Assembly: GCA_900660155.1 (NCBI GenBank)
Contig: CABFPE010000037.1
Span: 1,904,246-1,968,245, forward strand
Direction of reading: 5' to 3'
Length of the DNA stretch: 64,000 nucleotides
Source of the DNA: Hofstenia miamia
Lineage: Eukaryota; Xenacoelomorpha; Acoela; Hofsteniidae
Shown here: one piece after another, positions 56,327 through 64,000 of the stretch
Layout: every line of letters begins with the position of its first letter
Numbering within the stretch: position 1 is the first letter of the stretch
The notes under the pieces: generated by a model
Seen by the model: only the letters and a program-made list of their open reading frames with translations
Databases searched by the model: none
Told to the model about the DNA's origin: nothing
Program-made: the position numbers and the translations under genes

Positions 56327-59300
56327 CTAGTTTCTATTAATAGAGTAATCAGGATTATAAAATTTATAACCTCGCCATTTCAGTTTTTTTATATTATAAG
56401 TGCAAAAATATTTTTTAATATTCATTTTAAAGTTTTTTAATTTACTTATTTGTTTAATATATTTTGGTAATTCATTCCACATATTTATAGCTGTGTTTAG
56501 AAATGAATTTTTCATTATTCGCTTCTTATACCTAATAGGTTCAATTATGTGTGTTCTTTTATTTTGTTTATTGACTAATTTTGCAGCAAGAAAGTCATTT
56601 TTGTAGTATGGGAAAGTATTGTTAACTATTTTGAAGAACGTCGTTAAGACATTTATATGGATGTAACATTGCGGATGTAAAAATAATTTTGAAATTTTTC
56701 TATATTCATTATTCTTATTAAAGCTATGATTATTTACTGCTACTTTAATAGCCCAATTTAGTTGCACTTGGAATTTCCTGAGAAATTGTTGGTTTATATC
56801 TGTGTAGAGTACATTGGCATAGTTAAAATGACTTAATATTAGAGCATATATTAATTGAATTTTTGCTTTAGTTGGAAGTTTTTGAGAAATTAAGTTAATT
56901 GCTTTAATCGATATGGCCATTTTTCTAATAACATGATTTAGTTGCTCTTCAAAATTTAGATGTATGTCAAAAATTATTCCGAGGTACTTAAAAGACTCAA
57001 CCTGTTTTATTTGAATGCCGTTGAAATTAAGTTTGTATCTTGAAGTATCAGTAGATTTAGTTTTTGATTTAACAATACAGAATTGAGTTTTTAGTGGATT
57101 TACTTTTAGTTTTATAGAGGCAAAATATTTAGCAAGAGAAGCACAGTTTGTTTCGAGAGTTTGAACCGCTTTTTCGGGAAATTTATTAGAATGAAATAAT
57201 ATTGTGTCATCTGCATATTGTATAACGTCACATGTTACTTGCTCGGACAAATCATTTATGTAAATATTAAATAATAACGGACCCAAAATTGTACCCTGTG
57301 GAACCCCATTTTTAGTGCATACCCAATCTGAAAAAGATTCATTAATTTTAACTCTTTGCATGCGATTGTATAAGTAACTGGAGATAAGACCTATGCTGTC
57401 ATTAGAAAAACCTAGAATTTTAATTTTTTGTAGTAAGATACTGCGGTCTATGGAATCGAAAGCTTTCGAGAGGTCTAAGCAAGCAATTGCTGAGTATTCA
57501 TTATCATTTATTGTTGATCGCCATTTTTCTGTAGCTTGTATTAAAGCGTCGCTCGTAGAAATACCTTTACGAAAACCATATTGTGTTTTGGAGTAGAGAT
57601 CATGTTTACAAAGATGTTCGTTAATTTGATTAAAAAGAATTCGTTCAAAAATTTTGCTGATTGGAGAAGTGATCGAAATGGGTCTATAATTTTCGCAATC
57701 TTCGGGATCATTTCTTTTAAATAATGGTGTTATATTTGCCAATTTTAATTCATCTGGAAAAAAGGAGTGTTTTATACAATTATTTAAAATGTAGCATATT
57801 GGTTCAGCTATTAAGTCACCTGAGAGTTTTAGGAACCATGTTGGTATTAGAAAGGGTCCACTGGATTTATTTTTTAAACACTGTATCGACTTTATGATTT
57901 CATATTTTGTTGTAAAACGAAAAGAGAAAGAGGTTGGAGTTCCTTTGGGTTTATTAAGGCAAAAAGGTACATTCATACCGTTGTAGTTTCCTAAATTTAG
58001 GAAAACTTCATTGAAAGCATTGCAGATTTCCTTCTTATTTGTAATGGATTTATCTTTATAGTATATTCTTTCTATTTCTTCGGTTCGCATGTTTTTTCTA
58101 TTTAACAAATTGTTAACAAATTCCCACTTATTTTGTTGGGAAGAAAGACTTTGATACTGAAAACGGGAATAATTATTACTTGCATTCCTTATAGTAATAT
58201 TGCATAAATTTCGTGCAGATTTATAAGCATTATGATTTTCCAGTGTTTGGGAATTTAAGTATTTTTTCAATTTCTGTTTCTTTATTTCGATTAAATCGAG
58301 GCATTTAGAATCAATCCATGGTTTTGAAACATTATTCTGAGTTTTTTTGGTATTTTCGGATGAAAGAATATATTTTTCTGGGCAGCATATATCCAAATAG
58401 AAAAGTAAAGTTTTTGTAAAATGTGATAGCATTTCATTAGGTGTTAATGATGAATATATCGAATTCCAGTTTTCGATTTTTAAATACTGTCGAAGTTTTT
58501 CGACATTTTCTGTTGATTTTTCTCGTATTTTTATCCAAGATTTAGAGGGTTTACAAACTTTTAGAATATTCGAATAAGTAGCTATAAGGCAGTGATCTGA
58601 GTATGGAAATTCAAAACAAAAATAATTATAAGACGAAGAATTTTCTGATATCATGAAATAGTCAATAAGCGTTTTACTATTAGCAGAAATTCTAGAAGGA
58701 ATTTTTTTATTTATTAGTGAAATATTGAAAGTATTGAGAAAATTGCCAAGCTTACTTTTTTCGTTATTGTTTAGAAGATTTACATTCCAGTCTCCCATTA
58801 CCATTATATTCGTGTTATAACTCAGAGCAGTAGAAAATTCATCTTCCATTTGTAAGAAAAAGTTATTTATATAAGTTTTATTTGGACAATAAGAGATATT
58901 TAATAATTGACTATTAAAATTTTTGTCTGGGTTTTGAATTTCAACCCAAAGACTTTCATAAGTTGAATCTTTTGCTATATCTGTCCTAAGTTTTGGTTTG
59001 AGTATTTTAGGTATTAAAAACATGACACCACCTCCTTTTGTCTTATTAAAATGAAAAGTTGGATTTCTGTCCTTTCTAAATATTTTAAATTTAGAGTTAT
59101 CGATTGACCAGGACGAATTGTGATTATCATTTGTAAACCAGGTTTCACTTATGCCCAGAATAAAGTTTGAATCCAGTTCAGAAATGAATTGTCTAAATTC
59201 CGAATTTTTTATTGAGAGATTCTGAAAATTTATGTGAATATATTTAAAAGAATTAGTTGAATGCATTATGTTTGATAATTCTGAGTGTTCATAAATATTA

Positions 59301-59434
59301 TCGGCTTTGGAAGGCCCGGGATTAATCTCGATGCCGGATATAAGTAACATTATTGTTAGTACTAGAAAGTAGAATAAAGAATGTTTTGTTGTTTTAATGG
59401 AAATCCATTTTTTAAATATCTTGCATGTATTCAT
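56327..59434 (-). CDS. Intact LINE ORF2, 1035 aa: 2A-like leader, APE endonuclease, RT
   Basis: The N-terminus has a hydrophobic run (LFYFLVLTIMLLIS, residues 20-33) then GIEINPGPS (34-42). The endonuclease has LGISETWFTND (about 96), NIMVMGDWNVNLL (about 214) and YSDHCLIATY (about 280). The RT has ANITPLFKRNDPEDCENYRP, CLDLSKAFDSIDRSILLQ (about 655), NGVPQGTILGPLLFNIYIND (about 711), IQYADDTILF (about 740) and ESFKYLGIIFDIHLNF. The C-terminus has NSFLNTAINMWNELPKYIK. The frame is open throughout and all catalytic blocks are present, so this protein could be active if transcribed. The missing ORF1 and 5' UTR make that unlikely in place. It is the reference for the relics at 7.5 and 53-62 kb. 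Confidence 0.92.
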   Translation of the reverse strand: MNTCKIFKKWISIKTTKHSLFYFLVLTIMLLISGIEINPGPSKADNIYEHSELSNIMHSTNSFKYIHINFQNLSIKNSEFRQFISELDSNFILGISETWFTNDNHNSSWSIDNSKFKIFRKDRNPTFHFNKTKGGGVMFLIPKILKPKLRTDIAKDSTYESLWVEIQNPDKNFNSQLLNISYCPNKTYINNFFLQMEDEFSTALSYNTNIMVMGDWNVNLLNNNEKSKLGNFLNTFNISLINKKIPSRISANSKTLIDYFMISENSSSYNYFCFEFPYSDHCLIATYSNILKVCKPSKSWIKIREKSTENVEKLRQYLKIENWNSIYSSLTPNEMLSHFTKTLLFYLDICCPEKYILSSENTKKTQNNVSKPWIDSKCLDLIEIKKQKLKKYLNSQTLENHNAYKSARNLCNITIRNASNNYSRFQYQSLSSQQNKWEFVNNLLNRKNMRTEEIERIYYKDKSITNKKEICNAFNEVFLNLGNYNGMNVPFCLNKPKGTPTSFSFRFTTKYEIIKSIQCLKNKSSGPFLIPTWFLKLSGDLIAEPICYILNNCIKHSFFPDELKLANITPLFKRNDPEDCENYRPISITSPISKIFERILFNQINEHLCKHDLYSKTQYGFRKGISTSDALIQATEKWRSTINDNEYSAIACLDLSKAFDSIDRSILLQKIKILGFSNDSIGLISSYLYNRMQRVKINESFSDWVCTKNGVPQGTILGPLLFNIYINDLSEQVTCDVIQYADDTILFHSNKFPEKAVQTLETNCASLAKYFASIKLKVNPLKTQFCIVKSKTKSTDTSRYKLNFNGIQIKQVESFKYLGIIFDIHLNFEEQLNHVIRKMAISIKAINLISQKLPTKAKIQLIYALILSHFNYANVLYTDINQQFLRKFQVQLNWAIKVAVNNHSFNKNNEYRKISKLFLHPQCYIHINVLTTFFKIVNNTFPYYKNDFLAAKLVNKQNKRTHIIEPIRYKKRIMKNSFLNTAINMWNELPKYIKQISKLKNFKMNIKKYFCTYNIKKLKWRGYKFYNPDYSINRN
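59312..59338 (-). other. 2A-like NPGP motif in LINE A ORF2
   Basis: Encodes SGIEINPGP directly after a hydrophobic helix. Glu, Asn, Pro, Gly and Pro of the 2A consensus are present; the first Asp is Gly. Skipping would release a 40-residue leader. Confidence 0.65.
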
Positions 59435-59459
59435 GCTATTTCTTAAATTATGTTTATAT

Positions 59460-60538
59460 ATATATGTAAGGTTTCTCTAATACAGGTAATATTTTCTTTT
59501 CAGTGCAAAATCTAAATCTGTTAAGATAAAATTAAAAAATTTTTAAAAAGTTTTCCAGCATTTCATTTAAATTTGATGCAGAATATACAGGAAACCAATT
59601 TTCTAATGAGAGGGACAACTTAAAATTATAAATTTTTTCAATACATTTTTCACGAGTTTTCATCTATTTCATGTTATTTTTTGGGACTGAATGAGACCTC
59701 TGTAATTTGATAGATGTAAAACAGTGGTCAGAGAATGGACATTCAGAAGTAGTATACTCATAATATAGATTGTTGTTCTCAGCTAGTGTAATGGAGTCAA
59801 TTAGTGTTCTGCTCGATGATGTCATTCTAGTAGTTAATGTTTTATTGGCCAATACTAAATTAAATGTGTTCAGAAACAGATCCATTTTACATTGGTCATT
59901 AGCATTAAAATAATTTAGGTTCCAATCCCTGAAAAGTACTAAGTCTTTATTTTCAGAACAAGCAAGTGACAATTCGTCTTCTAATTGTTGAATAAAATAA
60001 TTCTTATGCGGACAGTAGGATACATTTAATAACTGGTTTTTAAAACGTGAATTTTTCATTGGATTATTAACTTCCACCCATAAACTATCAAAATTTGATT
60101 CATTATTACTCTTAATATCGTTCCGTCTTGGGATTAAATGACTTTGGGATTAAAAATAATACACCTTCACCTTTGGATTTTCCTAACGCTTTGTTCAAAA
60201 TTATAACCCTTCTAAATAATGCTTAAGTTTCATTAACAGTCCATGAGCTATCTAGATCTTCATTTTTTAACCAAGTTTCGGAAACTGCGAGAATTAAATC
60301 ATTTTTAATGCATAGATTCTGAAAATTTAAATGTACATAATTCACTATATCGAAGCCGGTATTCAATTTTTTTGATGTATGATCCAAAATTTAAGATCGG
60401 ACCGGGATTAATTTCAATGTCATGTACCGCTAAAAACAGGAAAATTATAAGAGATATAAAGAACGATTTTTTAAAATTGATTTTAATAGTACATATGCGC
60501 CAGGATGACATAGTTGAAAATGTTCTTGAATAACACAT
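59460..60538 (-). pseudogene. LINE B ORF2, 5' part: 2A-like leader and endonuclease
   Basis: It begins MCYSRTFSTMSSWRICTIKI with a hydrophobic run (FFISLIIFLFLAVH) and DIEINPGP, a full 2A consensus. After frame changes the endonuclease continues: KNQLLNVSYCPHKNYFIQQL, ENKDLVLFRDWNLNYF (the catalytic GDWN has become RDWN), SSRTLIDSITLAENNNLYYE and SECPFSDHCFTSIKLQ. It then reads LNEMLENFLKIF before LINE A intervenes. Broken. Confidence 0.8.
60398..60421 (-). other. 2A-like NPGP motif, full consensus, in LINE B ORF2
   Basis: Encodes DIEINPGP, matching D-x-E-x-N-P-G-P exactly, after a hydrophobic stretch. Of the three copies in the window this one best fits the consensus. Confidence 0.7.
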
Positions 60539-60820
60539 AGTTGATCGGTATGTATTGAAATAAGACTGTACTGGTAACAGTAAATCATACTCATTAGATT
60601 TAAAAGTCGAAATAAGAAAAATAAAAGTAGAGTAATAATTTTGATTTGAGAAGAGAATTAAATTTAAGTTTATAGTAACTTTTCTGTAGCCTGGGCGTAC
60701 TAAAACAAAAATAAAATAAATACTAAAACATAATTAAAAAATCCATAGTACAAAAAAGTCCAGATATAAATTAATCAAGTAACATTAGTATCTAAAGTTG
60801 TGTACCTCATCGATGTACAC

Positions 60821-61110
60821 GGTGCGGTGGTACAGAGCGCAACGGCCGGTGATTGATGTATCCTGGTAGAATGATGAAACGTGGCAAGTAACGAGGGGCG
60901 AAGCTTTCGAAGACCGCAGTCTTTGATGGCGTGCTTTACGNGTAGAATGGCGGTGCGGTGTTACATAGCGCAGCGGCGTATGATTGATGTACCCTGGACG
61001 AAGGATGAAACGGATTGCGCGGTGGTAAGTAACGAGGGGCGAAGCTTTCGTAGACCGCAGTCTTTGCCGGCGTGTGTTTGAAATGCGGTGCTTTACGTAG
61101 CGATGGCGGT
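60821..61110. repeat. GC-rich 131-bp tandem repeat in the LINE B ORF1 tail
   Basis: The unit starting GGTGCGGTG(G/T)TACA(G/T)AGCGC at 60821 recurs at 60952. It includes GTAACGAGGGGCGAAGCTTT and AGACCGCAGTCTTTG twice, with a partial third at 61085-61110. It is well above half G+C, in contrast to about 30% around it. A single N (60941) lies in it. On the minus strand it reads as a Pro/Ser-rich tail (PPRNPFHPSSRVHQSYAAAL) after the esterase. Confidence 0.8.
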
Positions 61111-61132
61111 TCGAAAAGCGATTTGAGAGTAA

Positions 61133-61672
61133 CTACGAATTTTGACATTCCGTTATGTGAAAAATCAATTCTTCTTTTGGTAGGAGATTGCTATTGACGA
61201 CCTTAGAACCTAAACAAAAATTTGTGAATAGCTTAAATACCGAGAAGTTTAATTTTTGAAACAAGTTAAAAATAATTTTGGTTAGTTTAACTATTTCGTT
61301 GTTTCTCTTAAGTAACCTATTGCAGAAAGGAGGAAGTTCGCTGAAGAAAAGTCTTGTAGGATTAAACTTGTGCCTAATAACTTTAATAAGATTCGAATAC
61401 TTAGCTTCGTAAATTTCTGGATCCTTTCGTATGTCATTTAGTCCGATTTGTACAAAGACAGTTTCGATTTGTGTTTGGGGATATAATTTAAGCGTGTGTT
61501 GTAATTCAGAAATGCATACTCCTGGATATGAGTGAACTGTGACTTCCTGGTTTTTAATTAAATTTTTCGATCGCAATTTCCTAAGCATGGAGCTACCTAA
61601 CACTAAAAAATATGTACCTGTTTTAATCTTACGTGGCTTCCTAGGAGAGCGAGACGAGCTACTTATAATAAT
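61133..61672 (-). pseudogene. LINE B ORF1 esterase domain, 5' truncated
   Basis: The reading is open from the 5' edge: SSSSRSPRKPRKIKTGTYFL, VLGSSMLRKLRSKN (Ser nucleophile block), VFVQIGLNDIRKD (GxND block retained) and LLPKEELIFHIT, where the Asp-x-x-His block has become Glu-x-x-x-His. The truncation falls at the right target duplication (61675). It is related to the 379-aa ORF1 at 27.5-28.6 kb but distant in wording. Confidence 0.75.
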
Positions 61673-61674
61673 GC

Positions 61675-61718
61675 ATTTTTCTTGTTATGCATGAGAGCGT
61701 TGATATTAAGAGTTCTAT
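61675..61718. repeat. Target-site duplication of LINE B, right copy
   Basis: TTCTTGTTATGCATGAGAGC, then GTTGATATTAAGAGTTCTAT, the direct partner of 53484-53526. Confidence 0.85.
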
Positions 61719-61880
61719 GATTATGTCTATGCAGTAAGAAACTTCGCTGGAAGATGTTGAGATATATAGCTAAGAGCATTAATTGAAATAGCTATTTTTA
61801 TAACATTACTTATTGGTTTGTAAAGTTCAGTTGAAAATCAAACATTACACCTAATTCCATCGTTACAAATGGGACAAAAG
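61719..61880 (-). pseudogene. LINE D RT C-terminal piece (upstream of the nest)
   Basis: The minus-strand reading KIAISINALSYISQHLPAKF matches RKMAISIKAINLISQKLPTK in LINE A. It jumps (internal deletion of about 85 residues) to HRHNHRTLNINALMHNKK at the LINE B insertion point and resumes at 53483. Confidence 0.6.
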
Positions 61881-62100
61881 ATAATTTATATTTAATAAAG
61901 CACATATTACAAAATTAGCATTACAAAAATAGAATATTTAAGAATCACCGAATATAAAGTTGTTTCTTCTTTAAAAAAGAACAAAAATCAATACATATAA
62001 AATTAACATAACAATGATTATTTTTTGGGTGATCGATATTGAAAAACTCGTACAATGGTTGAGTTTGTGTTCCAGATGCCACAGATTAGACATGAATTAC
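61881..62100. other. Short non-coding gap, probable 3' UTR of the REL-LINE
   Basis: AT-rich sequence just downstream of the stop of the minus-strand REL-LINE. Nothing else seen. Confidence 0.4.
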
Positions 62101-64000
62101 TTAAGCTCTAACAACCATATCTTGATAAAAGAAGTGTAGCATTTCCCGCTGTAAAATTACTGACAATTGCTGAAAAAAGTATGTAGAAACCGTATTCAGA
62201 TCGCAAGAGGCATTTCTGGCAGAAGACATAAAAAACATCTTGGAGAATACTTTGATAGCAATTGGTGACCATCCTCCTAGAGCTTCCACTGATAGTGGTA
62301 TGAAGGATATACCAGCTGCTGAACATGATTCTGCGTATTTAGTAAGCTTTCGGTTGTCTGAAACTTTCAGAGCATGACCAGCATTAGTACCCGCAAAAGA
62401 AACAATCGAAGGCTGCAGTGAACTAATTACAGTCACGTCTAGAGCAGCTGGTCGGCCAGAAGACCNNNNNNNNNNNNNNNNNNNNNNNNNNNNNNNNNNN
62501 NNNNNNNNNNNNNNNNNNNNNNNNNNNNNNNNNNNNNNNNNNNNNNNNNNNNNNNNNNNNNNNNNNNNNNNNNNNNNNNNNNNNNNNNNNNNNNNNNNNN
62601 NNNNNNNNNNNNNNNNNNNNNNNNNNNNNNNNNNNNNNNNNNNNNNNNNNNNNNNNNNNNNNNNNNNNNNNNNNNNNNNNNNNNNNNNNNNNNNNNNNNN
62701 NNNNNNNNNNNNNNNNNNNNNNNNNNNNNNNNNNNNNNNNNNNNNNNNNNNNNNNNNNNNNNNNNNNNNNNNNNNNNNNNNNNNNNNNNNNNNNNNNNNN
62801 NNNNNNNNNNNNNNNNNNNNNNNNNNNNNNNNNNNNNNNNNNNNNNNNNNNNNNNNNNNNNNNNNNNNNNNNNNNNNNNNNNNNNNNNNNNNNNNNNNNN
62901 NNNNNNNNNNNNNNNNNNNNNNNNNNNNNNNNNNNNNNNNNNNNNNNNNNNNNNNNNNNNNNNNNNNNNNNNNNNNNNNNNNNNNNNNAATTGGCAAGGA
63001 TGCTTGTAGTCTTTGTGACACAGAAACAGCTGAACCTGCTATACTTTCTAGAGACTGATGAACTGCTGAATCAAATTCTTCCAATTCTGCTGTAACAGTT
63101 GCGGGATTAGAAGTTCTTAAACAAAACGATATCTTAGGTAGTGAGGCACAGCTCCTTAACAGATGTGGATCTTCAAGTAATTTTATTTCATTCATAATTT
63201 GAATGGACTTAGAAACACGTTTCGAGAAGAACTCTTGGACAAATTTTGGAGACTTGGAGATAGGAGCTCCAAGAGTGACAATACCATCTTTTCGTCTGTT
63301 GATTGATTTGGGCAAAGCACTGAAATCGCAATTAGGATTAAGCGACCAAACTTCACATTTAGTTAAACTAATTTCCAAGCCTACTTTTTTCATAGCTAAC
63401 ACCACAAACTCAAATACTTTACACAAAGATGGAACGTCCCCAACCAGAGAACCATCATCTAAATACCATGCGTTGCATGCTAATTCAGAAAATTTATCTT
63501 TGATAGCAGAAACGATTGGGTGAATAGCTAAAGCAAACAAAAGGGGAGCCAAGGGATCACCTTGTTGAACACCGCAAGCTGAAAGCAAGGATTTAGATCC
63601 AAATTTCCATCGAGAAGGCTGGGAGTAGCAAAAATAAACCCAAGGATATAGCTGTGGAAAATGAAGTTTAACCTGAGAAAGTATTGCTGAACGATTAAGA
63701 CTGTTAAATGCATTTTTGATGTCTACCTGGAGAAATGCTAAATTTGTCTTCGATCCAACAGCTTCCACCAATCCATTCAAAGCATGGATGACGGCTTCAC
63801 AACCTCCCTTAATGCCTACACCAACTTGAAGTGGAGAAAAAAGAGCAGCTGCCTTATTCCTTGACAATTGACATAAGCATTTGGCAATCAATCTTCGAAG
63901 AACTTCTCCCACAGCAATTGGGCGAATTCCACCGTCCTTTTTCTTCAATGCAAAAAGATTAGCTCCACAAAGATATGGTGCAATTTCATCAGGAGCATTA
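62101..64000 (-). CDS. REL-endonuclease LINE protein (HGLSC family), RT and C-terminus, runs off the window
   Basis: The minus strand enters at the window edge. The RT has KKKDGGIRPIAVGEVLRRLI, LFSPLQVGVGIKGGCEAVIH, LQVDIKNAFNSLNRSAIL (motif A), SACGVQQGDPLAPLLFALAI (motif B) and NAWYLDDGSLVGD (YLDD in place of YADD), then GLEISLTKCEVWSLNPNC. After a 523-bp N gap (62466-62988), which must hide the zinc knuckle seen at 46.0 kb, the C-terminus reads GRPAALDVTVISSLQ. This is the restriction-nuclease-like core, followed by HALKVSDNRKLTKYAE, FIPLSVEALGGWSPIAI, and a stop at 62101. Both sides are open, so the copy may be young. The frame across the Ns is unknown. Confidence 0.75.
   Translation of the reverse strand, partial: NAPDEIAPYLCGANLFALKKKDGGIRPIAVGEVLRRLIAKCLCQLSRNKAAALFSPLQVGVGIKGGCEAVIHALNGLVEAVGSKTNLAFLQVDIKNAFNSLNRSAILSQVKLHFPQLYPWVYFCYSQPSRWKFGSKSLLSACGVQQGDPLAPLLFALAIHPIVSAIKDKFSELACNAWYLDDGSLVGDVPSLCKVFEFVVLAMKKVGLEISLTKCEVWSLNPNCDFSALPKSINRRKDGIVTLGAPISKSPKFVQEFFSKRVSKSIQIMNEIKLLEDPHLLRSCASLPKISFCLRTSNPATVTAELEEFDSAVHQSLESIAGSAVSVSQRLQASLPIXXXXXXXXXXXXXXXXXXXXXXXXXXXXXXXXXXXXXXXXXXXXXXXXXXXXXXXXXXXXXXXXXXXXXXXXXXXXXXXXXXXXXXXXXXXXXXXXXXXXXXXXXXXXXXXXXXXXXXXXXXXXXXXXXXXXXXXXXXXXXXXXXXXXXXXXXXXXXXXXXXXXXXXXXXXXXXXSSGRPAALDVTVISSLQPSIVSFAGTNAGHALKVSDNRKLTKYAESCSAAGISFIPLSVEALGGWSPIAIKVFSKMFFMSSARNASCDLNTVSTYFFQQLSVILQREMLHFFYQDMVVRA
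62466..62988. other. Assembly gap (523 N)
   Basis: A run of N. It lies inside the REL-LINE between the RT and nuclease parts. Confidence 1.

Larger units (their letters stand above)
56145..59455 (-). mobile_element. LINE A: 5'-truncated CR1-like LINE with intact ORF2
   Basis: The minus-strand element runs from just upstream of its ORF2 ATG (5' edge about 59455, where LINE B sequence stops) to a (TTC)n tail at 56145-56178. ORF1 is absent. The 3' end CTGAATATAGAATT followed by the repeat tail matches that of LINE B in wording. It interrupts LINE B between endonuclease and linker. Target duplication not found with confidence. Confidence 0.8.
53527..61674 (-). mobile_element. LINE B: composite, holding LINE A and a hAT MITE
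   Basis: A CR1-like LINE on the minus strand, bounded by direct repeats of about 40 bp (53484-53526 and 61675-61718). Its own parts are: ORF1 esterase (61672-61133), a GC-rich ORF1 tail repeat (61095-60821), ORF2 with 2A-like start and endonuclease (60538-59460), the linker and RT (56140-53970), and a (TTATC)n tail (53527-53551). Removing LINE A (56145-59455) and the MITE (55313-55702) leaves one element. The endonuclease piece ends, and the linker piece begins, close to the same position in the protein. Confidence 0.75.

Noticed and set aside
62101-63948. A single 615-aa protein read straight through the N run
   Set aside because: Continuity across 523 unknown bases is assumed, not seen. 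Only the two flanking pieces are supported.

Overview
This is 64 kb of very AT-rich animal DNA (roughly 70% A+T) that reads as almost pure transposon sediment. No convincing host gene, tRNA, rRNA or CRISPR array was found. The content (CR1-like LINEs whose first ORF is an esterase, LINEs with restriction-endonuclease-like C-termini, Penelope-like elements, P, piggyBac, hAT, Tc1/mariner and Harbinger-like DNA transposons, (TA)n tracts) fits an invertebrate metazoan. An AT-rich, CR1-rich genome such as Hydra would match, but the species cannot be proven from this window.

Layout. 0-1.2 kb: a decayed mariner with both ends and its TA duplication. 2.1-5.6 kb: a piggyBac element plus two duplicated pieces of it, each abutting a single N. 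7.2-10.2 kb: LINE and Penelope fragments. 13.1-17.4 kb: LINE fragments of three kinds, one of them split by a 4.8-kb block and by a Harbinger-like MITE. 17.4-23.6 kb: Penelope fragments in opposite orientations, a deleted hAT and an 83-bp satellite. 24.1-28.7 kb: a nearly whole CR1-like LINE, with an esterase ORF1 and an endonuclease/RT ORF2 broken by one A-run frameshift. 30.8-32 kb: a Penelope fragment abutting a LINE. 33.2-43.3 kb: a 10-kb fold-back-like element with long, tandem-repeat-rich inverted arms. It sits inside the endonuclease domain of a LINE and carries a P element in its right arm. 44.2-48.2 kb: LINE RT pieces around an old REL-endonuclease LINE. 48.5-50.7 kb: nested Tc1-like ends around a broken Tc1 transposase. 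51.4-52.5 kb: a second REL-LINE family. 53.4-61.9 kb: a four-member nest (LINE D hit by LINE B, which holds LINE A and a hAT MITE) bounded by a target duplication of about 40 bp. 61.9-64 kb: another REL-LINE, with a 523-bp assembly gap.

The parts worth a second look are: three LINE ORF2 N-termini that carry a hydrophobic segment followed by an NPGP 2A-like motif; the esterase ORF1 proteins; three different REL-type retroelement families in one window; the fold-back element with its datable insertions; and the related 3' ends that carry different microsatellite tails.
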